A stretch of 64,000 bases of DNA from Nitrospira sp. (lineage in GTDB: Bacteria; Nitrospirota; Nitrospiria; Nitrospirales; Nitrospiraceae): NCBI GenBank assembly GCA_029194675.1, contig JARFXP010000004.1, forward strand, positions 217,938 through 281,937, given 5' to 3'. Below the pieces are notes generated by a model that saw only the letters and a list, made by a program, of their open reading frames with translations, had not been told where the DNA came from and did no database searches. This document shows, in pieces, positions 36,647 to 43,447 of the stretch. The first letter of the stretch is position 1; every line of letters starts with the position of its first letter. The position numbers and the translations under genes were made by a program.

Positions 36647-37396
36647 CTACATGAACTTCATGAACTTGTCCTTCGCCTCGTCCATCACTTGAGCGGTGAT
36701 GGTCGACACCCCACGTTCCTTTGCCAACCGCTCGATTTCTTTTCGCGCCATGGGACGGATGAAGTCTGGGATATTGTCGAGCCGTTGTTCAGCCTCCCGT
36801 GACCAGGTCATACCGTTCGGCGAATCGTTCTTCGAATCATCCATGACTTGCAATGTGATGGTTTTGAATCCATTCTTGCGCGCATAAGCTTCCACACTGC
36901 TCTGGACCATCGGTTTCACGAAGGCGGGAAGCCGGTCAAGCTTCTCCTTGGCATCGACAGTCCAGGTGAACTCGGAGGACCCTGCGTTCGTGCCGTTCCC
37001 CGGCTTGCCGCCGGCCGTCAGTCCCATCTCGGCTACCATCGCCGAGAACGGACAGCCGCTCGTTTTTTCTCCGGCTTTGGCTGGAGATGCCGATGCGGCG
37101 ACAGGTTCCCCGGCCTGAATCTTCTCGTTGAGGTAGGCCCCCATCTGGCCTGCGCCGGCCAATGCTTCATCTTTCAACGTCCCCCGAGTCATTTCGAACG
37201 GTTCAGCTGCAACAGTCCGTCCACCCAATTTCACGCCCAACGAACTGACCATCTGCGTTTCTCCTGGATTGGTAATCATGGAGAACTTCGCTCCGCAGGA
37301 TGGACAGCCAAAAAACACCCCGAGCGATGCTTCGCCGGGCTTCTCCACTTTCTCAAAGTTCATGTAGGTTTCGCAGTTGAGGCAAACAAATTTCAT
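36647..37396 (-). CDS. Zinc-ribbon protein with two PCP_red-type domains
   Basis: 249 residues. The N-terminal zinc ribbon uses Cys5/Cys8 (CLNC) and Cys31/Cys34 (CPSC). A low-complexity Ala/Gly linker with a GCPFSAM motif leads to two repeats of the protochlorophyllide reductase C-terminal type at about 145-190 (LPAFVKPMVQSSVEAYARKNG) and 198-246 (IPDFIRPMARKEIERLAKERG). It follows mrp by 31 bases on the same strand, so a link with Fe-S cluster handling is plausible (inference). Confidence 0.82.
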   Translation of the reverse strand: MKFVCLNCETYMNFEKVEKPGEASLGVFFGCPSCGAKFSMITNPGETQMVSSLGVKLGGRTVAAEPFEMTRGTLKDEALAGAGQMGAYLNEKIQAGEPVAASASPAKAGEKTSGCPFSAMVAEMGLTAGGKPGNGTNAGSSEFTWTVDAKEKLDRLPAFVKPMVQSSVEAYARKNGFKTITLQVMDDSKNDSPNGMTWSREAEQRLDNIPDFIRPMARKEIERLAKERGVSTITAQVMDEAKDKFMKFM

Positions 37397-37426
37397 AGTG
37401 ACTCCTCTCTCACAGCCGCACCACCG

Positions 37427-38347
37427 TCACAGTTTCTCTGCCAACACCTTCTTGTAGTCCAGCAACGTCCTGATGCGACCGGCAATTTCCTGGTACCGTT
37501 GAATCGTGGGATAGGTCTCGTCGAGCAAAGGGGCTCCCTTATCGAACGTGCGGGCGAGTGTGCGATCAAATGGAATCCGCCCGAGGAGCGGGAGATCGAG
37601 CACCTCGCACATGGCTTCGGTATTGCCCTCGAACAGCTGGTTCAATTCGCCGCAAGACGGACATCGATACTCACTCATGTTTTCGACGATCCCCAGCACT
37701 TTGACGCCCATATCGCGCGCATAGGTCACGGACTTCTGCACGACATCGGAGGCGACCTCTGAGGGTGTCGTCACCACAATTGCGCCGGCCAAGTCGGGAA
37801 TGAACCCCGCGATGACCGGAGGCTTGTCTGCTGCAGCACCCGGAGGCAAATCAGCGAGCAAAAAGTCCAGTTCACCCCAGACGGCATCGGCCAGAAATTC
37901 TCGGATCACGTTCATTTCCATAAGCCCGAGCCAGACAGGGCTGACATCCATCGGCCCTTTCCACCGGACGGGGGAGGCCTCGTCCAAGAAGAAATCCATT
38001 GAAGCAACCTTGACTCCGAGAGGTCCCACAGGAGGAATGGCTCCTTCTGACGTCATGGTCAATGATTGGCCATGAAGCCCCAGCATGCGCGGCACACAGG
38101 GACCGTTCAGGTCCACATCGAGCAAGCCCACTGTGGCGCCTTGACGGGCGAAGGCCAGTGCGAGATTCACGGTGGTCATGCTTTTCCCGACACCGCCCTT
38201 CCCGCTCATGACCACAAGCTTGTGCTTGATACCGGCCATCCGTGCACGGACCTGCTCAGTCTGCTCGGTCATCTGTTGAATGACCTTTGCATCGTCCGAA
38301 TACTTCAATTTCCCAAGGATGGCTTTCAGATCCTTTTCAGACGCCAT
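37427..38347 (-). CDS. mrp: Mrp/ApbC-type Fe-S cluster carrier ATPase
   Basis: P-loop ATPase that carries and inserts [4Fe-4S] clusters. Its 306 residues contain the deviant Walker A SGKGGVGKS (about 48-56), GLLDVDLNGP, DFLLADLPPGA and the cluster-bridging CxxC in YRCPSCGEL near residue 229. The N-terminal DUF59/MIP18 domain of longer Mrp proteins is absent. The next gene encodes a zinc-ribbon PCP_red protein. Confidence 0.93.
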   Translation of the reverse strand: MASEKDLKAILGKLKYSDDAKVIQQMTEQTEQVRARMAGIKHKLVVMSGKGGVGKSMTTVNLALAFARQGATVGLLDVDLNGPCVPRMLGLHGQSLTMTSEGAIPPVGPLGVKVASMDFFLDEASPVRWKGPMDVSPVWLGLMEMNVIREFLADAVWGELDFLLADLPPGAAADKPPVIAGFIPDLAGAIVVTTPSEVASDVVQKSVTYARDMGVKVLGIVENMSEYRCPSCGELNQLFEGNTEAMCEVLDLPLLGRIPFDRTLARTFDKGAPLLDETYPTIQRYQEIAGRIRTLLDYKKVLAEKL

Positions 38348-38448
38348 ATTCCGACCGCTTAAGATTGTCTAAAATTGCAATCAAGCTACGCTATCACAAG
38401 GATTTTCAATGAGTCAAACCGGCGGAAGGTAAGGTAAGGAGGCGGCGG

Positions 38449-38646
38449 TCAGCGACCAGCGGACTTGCGCCATCGGCCGATTCTTTCTTTCAGCTCGTTG
38501 TGGGTGAGGACCCGTCCCTCGGCGACATCCTTCAGGCCTCGCTCCACCTGTTGTTTGAAGAACAACTCTTCCATGATTGTGCCGGTGCTCACATCATCCG
38601 GTAGGTTTTTGATCAGTTCCAACGCTTCAGCTTTGGCCTTGGCCAT
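38449..38646 (-). CDS. Orphan antitoxin-like protein (toxin gene lost)
   Basis: 65 residues beginning MAKAKAEALELIKNLPDDVSTG, with IMEELFFKQQVERGLKDVAEG and a helical basic end (ELKERIGRWRKSAGR). This matches small antitoxins that precede RelE/ParE-type toxins. The frame +1 ATG inside its 3' end starts a toxin-like MAQVRWSLTAA that stops after 23 codons, so the toxin is truncated. A near-identical second copy lies at 38887-39190. Confidence 0.65.
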   Translation of the reverse strand: MAKAKAEALELIKNLPDDVSTGTIMEELFFKQQVERGLKDVAEGRVLTHNELKERIGRWRKSAGR

Positions 38647-38850
38647 GTGATTCCTCCCTCATCGCCAGTATTGATCAGGCTATGCCCAGCCGTACAAAAA
38701 AGCAAGCTTACGAGGCGTGAGACATGGCAAGCGAGAGAGACCGTGGTCATACAGGGCGAGCAAACAAGATCGCAAATAGGAGTCAATAGTCATGTAAGAC
38801 CCCGTCGAGGCACTCGAGAGCGGCGGAGCCTATGGTCGTCAATATGTAAA

Positions 38851-38886
38851 AGCCTGACCCCCATACTAAAGCCTGACCCCATACTT
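38851..38886. repeat. Direct repeat AAGCCTGACCCC(C)ATACT, two copies
   Basis: Copies at 38851-38868 and 38870-38886 differ by one C. They lie inside a 7-base inverted repeat (GTAAAAG at 38847, CTTTTAC at 38884). The AAGTATGGGGTCAGGCTTT wording (minus strand) is typical of sequences flanking IS200-like REP-associated transposases. Confidence 0.6.
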
Positions 38887-39190
38887 TTACACACTAATAG
38901 CTACGGATATGGCACCGATACTATCGACCAAGGGAACCGCATGGAGTTCAGAATCCCTGGCGATAAGGTCTTCGATGTCCTGAAGCTCGTTCCCTGCGGT
39001 CGGCGACCAGCGGACTTTCGCCATCGCCCAACTTCTTACTTTCAGCTCGTTGTGTGTGAAATCCCGACCCTCGGCGACATCCTGAAGGCCTCTCTCCACC
39101 TGTTGCTTGAAGAACAACTCTTCCATGATTGTGCCGATGCTCACGTCATCCGCTAGGATTTTGATCAGTTCCAACGCTTCGGCATTGGCG
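38887..39190 (-). pseudogene. Decayed second copy of the antitoxin/ParE-type toxin module
   Basis: The frame from about 39174 reads LIKILADDVSIGTIMEELFF, closely matching the antitoxin at 38449-38646. The ATG start is lost; only a TTG is in frame. A one-base insertion relative to the first copy removes the antitoxin stop and fuses it to the toxin start: MAKVRWSPTAGNELQDIEDLIARDS, which resembles RelE/ParE N-termini. It then ends at a stop near 38887, next to the TGACCCC repeat. Neither half is functional as it stands. Confidence 0.7.
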
Positions 39191-39353
39191 CACGCCTGGG
39201 CTTTTATATGCGAGATATCCGAGTCGCTCAGCCTTGTGCTTCTCGCTCTGGTTGATAATCGTTTGGGGTTTCAGTAGACTCGCTCCTCAGAATTACTGGA
39301 TCAGGTGATTCATCACCGTATCCAGACGGTTTACCTGCACATGAACATCAATC

Positions 39354-39578
39354 ATGGCTGACCTCGTCGAACGCATCACAGTCAACCTGGAGCAATGTGG
39401 TGGGAGGCCCTGTATTCGTGGGATGCGGATTCGAGTTGTCGATGTGCTGGATTTGCTGGCCGCGGGTCTCTCTCAGCAGCAAGTTCTTGAAGAATTACCT
39501 GACCTTGTAGCGGAAGATATATCCGCTTGCCTGAAGTTCGCCAGCAGCCGACTCAATCATCCCATTCTCACAGCGTGA
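39354..39578 (+). CDS. DUF433 antitoxin
   Basis: 74-residue protein of the DUF433 family. ERITVNLEQCGGRPCIRGMRI is the family signature, followed by the helix-turn-helix-like VVDVLDLLAAGLSQQQVLEELPDL. DUF433 proteins act as VapB-like antitoxins beside DUF5615 PIN-like nucleases. The stop overlaps the toxin start as GTGA at 39575-39578. Confidence 0.85.
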   Translation: MADLVERITVNLEQCGGRPCIRGMRIRVVDVLDLLAAGLSQQQVLEELPDLVAEDISACLKFASSRLNHPILTA

Positions 39579-39919
39579 AGCTCTGGGTTGATGCTCAGCT
39601 CTCTCCCGTGATCGCTCAGTGGCTTAGTTCGACCTATGGCGTGGAAGCGGTGCCAGTGAGAGACCTGCGCTTACGTGATGCACGGGATCGAGACATCTTC
39701 CTCTCCGCCCGGGAGACGAAGGCGATTATCTTAACCAAGGACAGCGACATGGCCGACCTCGTCACTCAACTTGGATCACCGCCTCAGGTCTTGTGGATTA
39801 CGTGTGGTAACACGTCCAATGCCAAACTGATGACCATCCTTACAAAGGCATGGGCGGTTGCTGAGAAGCTCCTCAAGGCGGGAGAGAAGATCGTCGAAAT
39901 CAGTGACAGAATGGACTAA
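39575..39919 (+). CDS. DUF5615 PIN-like toxin nuclease
   Basis: 114 residues from a GTG at 39575, chosen because it overlaps the antitoxin stop. VKLWVDAQLSPVIAQWLSSTYG carries the first acidic residue, ARDRDIFLSARE the second, and AIILTKDSDMADLV the third, as expected for a Mut7-C/PIN-like fold; PPQVLWITCGNTSNAKL follows. It probably cleaves RNA when free of the antitoxin. This module appears intact. Confidence 0.85.
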   Translation: MKLWVDAQLSPVIAQWLSSTYGVEAVPVRDLRLRDARDRDIFLSARETKAIILTKDSDMADLVTQLGSPPQVLWITCGNTSNAKLMTILTKAWAVAEKLLKAGEKIVEISDRMD

Positions 39920-39955
39920 AGAAAAGACGGCCGCTGGAGCTACTTGAGGCATTTC

Positions 39956-40271
39956 ATGGGTAACAAATTGACCGGTAGGGCTCTCGCCAAATTCGAAGCC
40001 AAACGCAATGTGTGGCAAGAAGTCCTGGACAGCGGACGGGAGATCAAAGCCGGCGGGGGGCAAAAAGACGAAAGTTGATGCCAACTCGTATGTCGTTCGT
40101 GTGCGGCTAAAGAGCGGACTATCACAGGCGGAGTTTGCCGCTGCGTTGGGTGTTTCGAAGCGCACCCTAGAGCAACGGGAGCAAGGCCGTCGCAAATCAT
40201 CCGGGGCCGCGAAGCAGCTCTTGAATCTTGCCGAACGCGATCCCGAGGTCCTCGTTGAGGTAGCGACGTGA
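39956..40271 (+). pseudogene. XRE/HTH antitoxin-type regulator with a frameshift at a G6 run
   Basis: The ATG at 39956 gives MGNKLTGRALAKFEAKRNVW, then VLDSGREIKAGG, and stops shortly after. The +1 frame continues with the rest of the same family: KTKVDANSYVVRVRLKSG, then the HTH LSQAEFAAALGVSKRTLEQREQG. The frame change falls in the run of six G near 40055. Removing one G restores a protein of about 104 residues. It could be a real mutation or a homopolymer sequencing error. No toxin lies immediately upstream. Confidence 0.75.
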
Positions 40272-40618
40272 GCGACGTCGCCTATCTTCGCGCTCTTCTT
40301 CCTACACTCATCATCATTGGTGTGCTGTTCTTCGGAGGCTGTTCCAATCATAACGCGATGCTTGCGAAGGAGATTAGTGTTCCACAAGACAAGGTTCAAG
40401 CTGCGGCTTTGTTGAGGAAAGGCTGTGACGGGGGACAGCCGAATGACTGCTTCAAACTCGGCGCCATGTTTGATATTGGGAAGGGGGTCCCCCAAGACAT
40501 AGTCCAAGCCGCGGCGCTCTACCGAAAAGCTTGTGACGGCGGGGTAGCGGAAAGCTGCTTCAACCTCGGTGTATCGTATGAGAATGGTTATGGTGTCATA
40601 AGCGGGGTCAGATCTTGA
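40268..40618 (+). CDS. Sel1-repeat lipoprotein, truncated
   Basis: Starts at a GTG overlapping the preceding stop (GTGA). A signal peptide with lipobox FFGGC (Cys25) is followed by Sel1 repeats with paired cysteines (AALLRKGCDGGQPNDCFKLG, AALYRKACDGGVAESCFNLG), as in Hcp-type proteins. The third repeat breaks after ENGYGV, and the remaining residues (ISGVRS) come from a dispersed repeat at 40604-40629. The gene was therefore cut by a mobile-element scar. Confidence 0.7.
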   Translation: MSDVAYLRALLPTLIIIGVLFFGGCSNHNAMLAKEISVPQDKVQAAALLRKGCDGGQPNDCFKLGAMFDIGKGVPQDIVQAAALYRKACDGGVAESCFNLGVSYENGYGVISGVRS

Positions 40619-40629
40619 TTTGTGCATCA
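40604..40629 (+). repeat. 26-base dispersed repeat, copy 1
   Basis: GGGGTCAGATCTTGATTTGT plus six bases; it matches the inverted copy at 57386-57411 at 23 of 26 positions. It replaces the 3' end of the Sel1 gene. Confidence 0.65.
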
Positions 40630-40712
40630 CCAGTTTCCGTGGATGCACGATGCGACCGATCGTCGAATAGTGCAGGCGTCCGGCGCGCTTGATCTCACGC
40701 AGGCTATCGTAG
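40604..40712 (-). pseudogene. Possible 3' remnant of an IS200-like (RAYT) transposase
   Basis: On the minus strand this reads SLREIKRAGRLHYSTIGRIV, then HPRKLVMHKSRSDP. The HYSTIGRIV part resembles the C-terminal helix-turn-helix of REP-associated tyrosine transposases, whose coding ends are usually followed by a GATCTGACCCC-type terminus, as here. No catalytic HUH or Tyr region is present, so the assignment rests on a short match. The last 26 bases recur at 57386-57411. Confidence 0.4.
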
Positions 40713-40822
40713 CTGCGTCGAAATCCGTCAGGCCTGCGAGGACGACATCGATGTTCGGCGGCGGCTTTTCTTCGGTCTTGCTCATATGGATGGCGATGAT
40801 AGGAGTCGGGTGGACGAGAATC
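40700..40822 (-). pseudogene. Fragment of an APS kinase (cysC) domain, middle part
   Basis: The minus strand reads ILVHPTPIIAIHMSKTEEKP, then PNIDVVLAGLTDFDAATIA. The intact cysNC gene at 45073 reads [20 protein letters not shown] and [17 protein letters not shown]. The similarity ends abruptly on both sides, so this is a detached piece of a second cysC-type gene. Confidence 0.8.
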
Positions 40823-40920
40823 AGTGACGAGGTGCCCATCGAACACTTCACCCCACTACGCAACATCCGGTTAGGCCGATTCTCTTGCACCGTCAGGTGA
40901 CAGTCAGTTACGCTAGGAAC

Positions 40921-41142
40921 ATGCCGCTCGATCGGATTCGGATTGATCCACGTGTCTGCGGTGGGAAAGCCACTGTTCGTGGCCTTCGCATATCAGTGGA
41001 TTTTGTGTTGAAGCTGTTGGGCGATGGGTACACGGCCGCCGATATCGTACGGGAGTATCCAGAACTTGAGATGGAGGATGTGTACCAGGCGGCGAAATAT
41101 GGCGCCTGGCTCGCCAGTGAGCGCACGTCCGCCGCTTCATGA
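40921..41142 (+). CDS. DUF433 antitoxin, second module
   Basis: 73 residues from the ATG at 40921 (MPLDRIRIDPRVCGG), with KATVRGLRISVDFVLKLLGD and YTAADIVREYPELEMEDVYQ typical of DUF433. An upstream in-frame ATG exists but adds a non-conserved tail. It overlaps the toxin gene as ATGA. The toxin partner is frameshifted. Confidence 0.82.
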   Translation: MPLDRIRIDPRVCGGKATVRGLRISVDFVLKLLGDGYTAADIVREYPELEMEDVYQAAKYGAWLASERTSAAS

Positions 41143-41512
41143 GGCTGTTGGCTGATCTTCATATCGCCCCTCGAACTGTTGAATTCCTCCGGACGCTGGG
41201 TCATGACGTAGTTCGGGTCACCGACCTCCTTCCTGCGGATTCGGCAGACGAGGTGATTGTTGAACGTGCCGCACAAGAACGCAGAACCATTCTCACACAG
41301 GACCTCGTTTTTTATCGATCATTGCACTCTCTGGTCGACAAACACCGTCACTGCTTTCCCTCCGCCTGAATTCCTCGAAGGTTGAGATCGTCAACGCAGT
41401 ACTACAGCGAATGCTTCCTGCTCTTGAGTCTGACCTCGAACAAGGTGTGATTGTCACGATTGAAGACCAGCGCATTCGACTGCGTCGGTTGCCGCTGGAC
41501 ACTCAACTCTGA
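41139..41512 (+). pseudogene. DUF5615 PIN-like toxin with a frameshift at a T6 run
   Basis: The ATG at 41139 gives MRLLADLHIAPRTVEFLRTL, then VIVERAAQERRTILTQDLVF, a good DUF5615 N-terminal half. After the T run at 41308-41313 this frame soon ends. The homologous C-terminal half continues in another frame: IALSGRQTPSLLSLRLNSSK, then LESDLEQGVIVTIEDQRIRL, to a TGA at 41510-41512. One inserted base would restore about 124 residues. The stop lies within a TCTGACCCC repeat motif. Confidence 0.78.
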
Positions 41513-41560
41513 CCCCTGTGCTAAGCCTCTCGGTGAGCCTTATACTTCACGTGGCCATTT

Positions 41561-41643
41561 GGATGGAATACCGGAAGATCGGCTTCGCCTCGATGGCCTG
41601 GGCCAGGACGACCCGGCGCTTCACTTCGTCGAGGATCTGAGGG
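41561..41643 (-). pseudogene. Fragment of an APS kinase (cysC) domain, C-terminal end
   Basis: The minus strand reads QILDEVKRRVVLAQAIEAKP, then IFRYSI, which matches the end of the intact cysNC product ([26 protein letters not shown]). The TAA stop has become CAA. It lies upstream, in minus-strand order, of the middle-part fragment at 40700, so the two pieces are not collinear with one interrupted gene. Confidence 0.8.
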
Positions 41644-41686
41644 TAAGATATCAAAGTCTGACCCTTATCTCATTGACCCTTATCCC

Positions 41687-41860
41687 ATGGGACGGTCAAT
41701 CGTTGGTCACACGGCTCTGGGGAAGGGGCACCATATTCTTGGGCGGCGCCTGCTGGAACGGATCACCATTGCGAACCCCGATGCCGGAGTCAGGGCCTGT
41801 ATGGATGCCGCCATCGCTGAAGCATGGCGCGCCGCCCGCGAATTGCCGCGCCTCACATGA
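41687..41860 (+). CDS. Short unidentified reading frame, 57 codons
   Basis: MGRSIVGHTALGKGHHILGR, then LLERITIANPDAGVRACMDA and an Ala/Arg-rich helix ending RELPRLT. It overlaps the next small frame as ATGA, which supports coding. It may be the tail of a truncated protein, since it begins next to the TGACCC repeats at about 41657-41685. No family is recognised. Confidence 0.35.
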   Translation: MGRSIVGHTALGKGHHILGRRLLERITIANPDAGVRACMDAAIAEAWRAARELPRLT

Positions 41861-42012
41861 AGGCACCAGAATTTTTGCGCCAGTTGTTATCGGTCCTTCT
41901 CCTGTTTGCCGGCCCTCCGGTCTCTGCACAAACTCTTCGCATAGCATGTCTCAAGGCTACCGACAAAGAACTGAACGCACACATCGAGAAGGAGATTATC
42001 CATGACGCATGA
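41857..42012 (+). CDS. Small exported peptide upstream of dioxygenase
   Basis: 51 residues: MKAPEFLRQLLSVLLLFAGP plus PVSAQ form a clear signal peptide, followed by a 25-residue mature part (TLRIACLKATDKELNAHIEK). It overlaps the preceding frame (ATGA) and the dioxygenase start (11 bases). It may be a complete small secreted peptide or the remnant of a longer protein. Confidence 0.45.
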   Translation: MKAPEFLRQLLSVLLLFAGPPVSAQTLRIACLKATDKELNAHIEKEIIHDA

Positions 42013-42733
42013 AGACGCACCTGTGGGATGTCTCCTTTCCCGCCGCGAGACTGTGGCGCTGTTGGGCGTCACGGGCCTGCTGTGGCTCACGGGAGGCCTG
42101 CCCCTCCGGCGAGCGCTTGCGGATACCCGCGGGTTGTCTTGCGTCGTCCGGCCGGAGCAAACCGAAGGGCCGTATTTCGTCGACGAGCGTTTGCATCGGT
42201 CCGACATCCGTTCGGATCCAGCTGATGGACTGGTCAGGCCCGGTACTCCATTGGTTCTCACGCTTGTCGTCTCTCGCGTCAATGCCGGAGGCTGTCAGCC
42301 TCTCCCGGGGGCTCAAGTCGATATTTGGCACTGCGATGCAATGGGCCTCTACTCCGACGTGCGTGATCCGGGGTTCAATACGATCGGCCGGAAGTTCTTC
42401 CGCGGCTACCAGATCACCGACGAGCGCGGCGAGGTCCGATTCGTTACCATATACCCCGGTTGGTATGAAGGCCGGACGGTGCATATCCATTTCAAGATAC
42501 GGACCGCCCCAGCGGCCCCACGGGCTTTTGAGTTCACGTCGCAAATGTATTTCGACGACGGATTGACGGATCGCGTCCATGCTGACCCGCCGTATGCCGC
42601 GAGAGGAATGCGTACCGCGCGAAACCAGCATGATCGCATCTTCCGGCGTGGCGGCGATCAACTCATGCTGGCTCCGGCGGCAGCGGCCGATGGCTACGAG
42701 GCGGCGTTTGCCGTCGGCCTCCAGTTCCCGTGA
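42002..42733 (+). CDS. Intradiol ring-cleavage dioxygenase, Tat-exported
   Basis: 243 residues. The N-terminus SRRETVALLGVTGLLWLTGG is a twin-arginine signal. The dioxygenase core shows EQTEGPYFVDE, ALPGAQVDIWHCDAMGLYSD-like text (the iron Tyr is in GLYSD), RGYQITDERGEVRFVTIYPG, and WYEGRTVHIHFKI supplying the Tyr and two His ligands. This resembles exported protocatechuate/catechol 1,2-type dioxygenases of unknown substrate. No aromatic-degradation genes are nearby. Confidence 0.85.
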   Translation: MTHEDAPVGCLLSRRETVALLGVTGLLWLTGGLPLRRALADTRGLSCVVRPEQTEGPYFVDERLHRSDIRSDPADGLVRPGTPLVLTLVVSRVNAGGCQPLPGAQVDIWHCDAMGLYSDVRDPGFNTIGRKFFRGYQITDERGEVRFVTIYPGWYEGRTVHIHFKIRTAPAAPRAFEFTSQMYFDDGLTDRVHADPPYAARGMRTARNQHDRIFRRGGDQLMLAPAAAADGYEAAFAVGLQFP

Positions 42734-42919
42734 ACAGCCGCGCTGGCGGCTGAACGGCTCACGTCGCTTCAGGCGCTTGGATTGCTTGTTCCGACACAAA
42801 ACTCTACGAGAGGCCTTGACGAGAGAGGCGGGTTGATTGGTACATTCTGTCCGACCGACAGGGTGGATTTACATGAAGGCCTGACCTCCATTTATTGCTT
42901 CATGGAAACGGGAAGTTTC

Positions 42920-43354
42920 ATGATCTTCCGTGCTCCGGCTCGGTGGTATTGCGCCGTGCTTCTTGCTTGCCAGCTTGTGGGATGTGCGACGACCGACCGG
43001 CCGACCTCGGCGCAGCCGCCACAAGTGCAGATAGTCGAAGGGCTGACTCTGAAGTTGTGGAGCGAACCCTCTCCGGCACGTGTGGGCACGAATCAGATTT
43101 TTTTGGAAGTCAATGCACCGACAAGGAAAGCCACGGTCAAGAGCGATGTCCTGCTCACCTATCAATCGGCAGAAGGGACGAAGGCCACCGTCCGAATGCG
43201 GCCTGTCCCGGGGAAGTTCGATATCTTCAGTGCCATGGTCGAATTCGATTCCGCCGGCAAGAGAACCTTCATGGCCACGGTGCAGAGTGCAACCCAACGG
43301 CCTGCGATTGCACATTTTCAGTTGCCGGTGATCGCATCGGACGAGGCTCCATAA
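42920..43354 (+). CDS. YtkA-like exported lipoprotein
   Basis: About 144 residues from the ATG at 42920 (MIFRAPARWYCAVLLACQLV), chosen for the GGGAAG upstream; an ATG 18 bases earlier is also open. The lipobox is LVGC. The mature part, LTLKLWSEPSPARVGTNQIF and then VLLTYQSAEGTKATVRM, resembles YtkA-like immunoglobulin-fold domains seen beside metal and copper proteins. The function is not established. Confidence 0.7.
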   Translation: MIFRAPARWYCAVLLACQLVGCATTDRPTSAQPPQVQIVEGLTLKLWSEPSPARVGTNQIFLEVNAPTRKATVKSDVLLTYQSAEGTKATVRMRPVPGKFDIFSAMVEFDSAGKRTFMATVQSATQRPAIAHFQLPVIASDEAP

Positions 43355-43447
43355 GCACGCATTATTCTGGAGCGCTCCTACTATAGTGAATCGGCCGATT
43401 CGACCGGTCAGGGACCAAGAGTCCGATTGAGGTGGAAATAATGCGGG

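Noticed and set aside
39776..40846. Minus-strand open frame of about 356 codons across the accessory island
   Set aside because: It runs antisense to the antitoxin and Sel1 genes. Only the short stretch at 40604-40712 resembles a real protein end.
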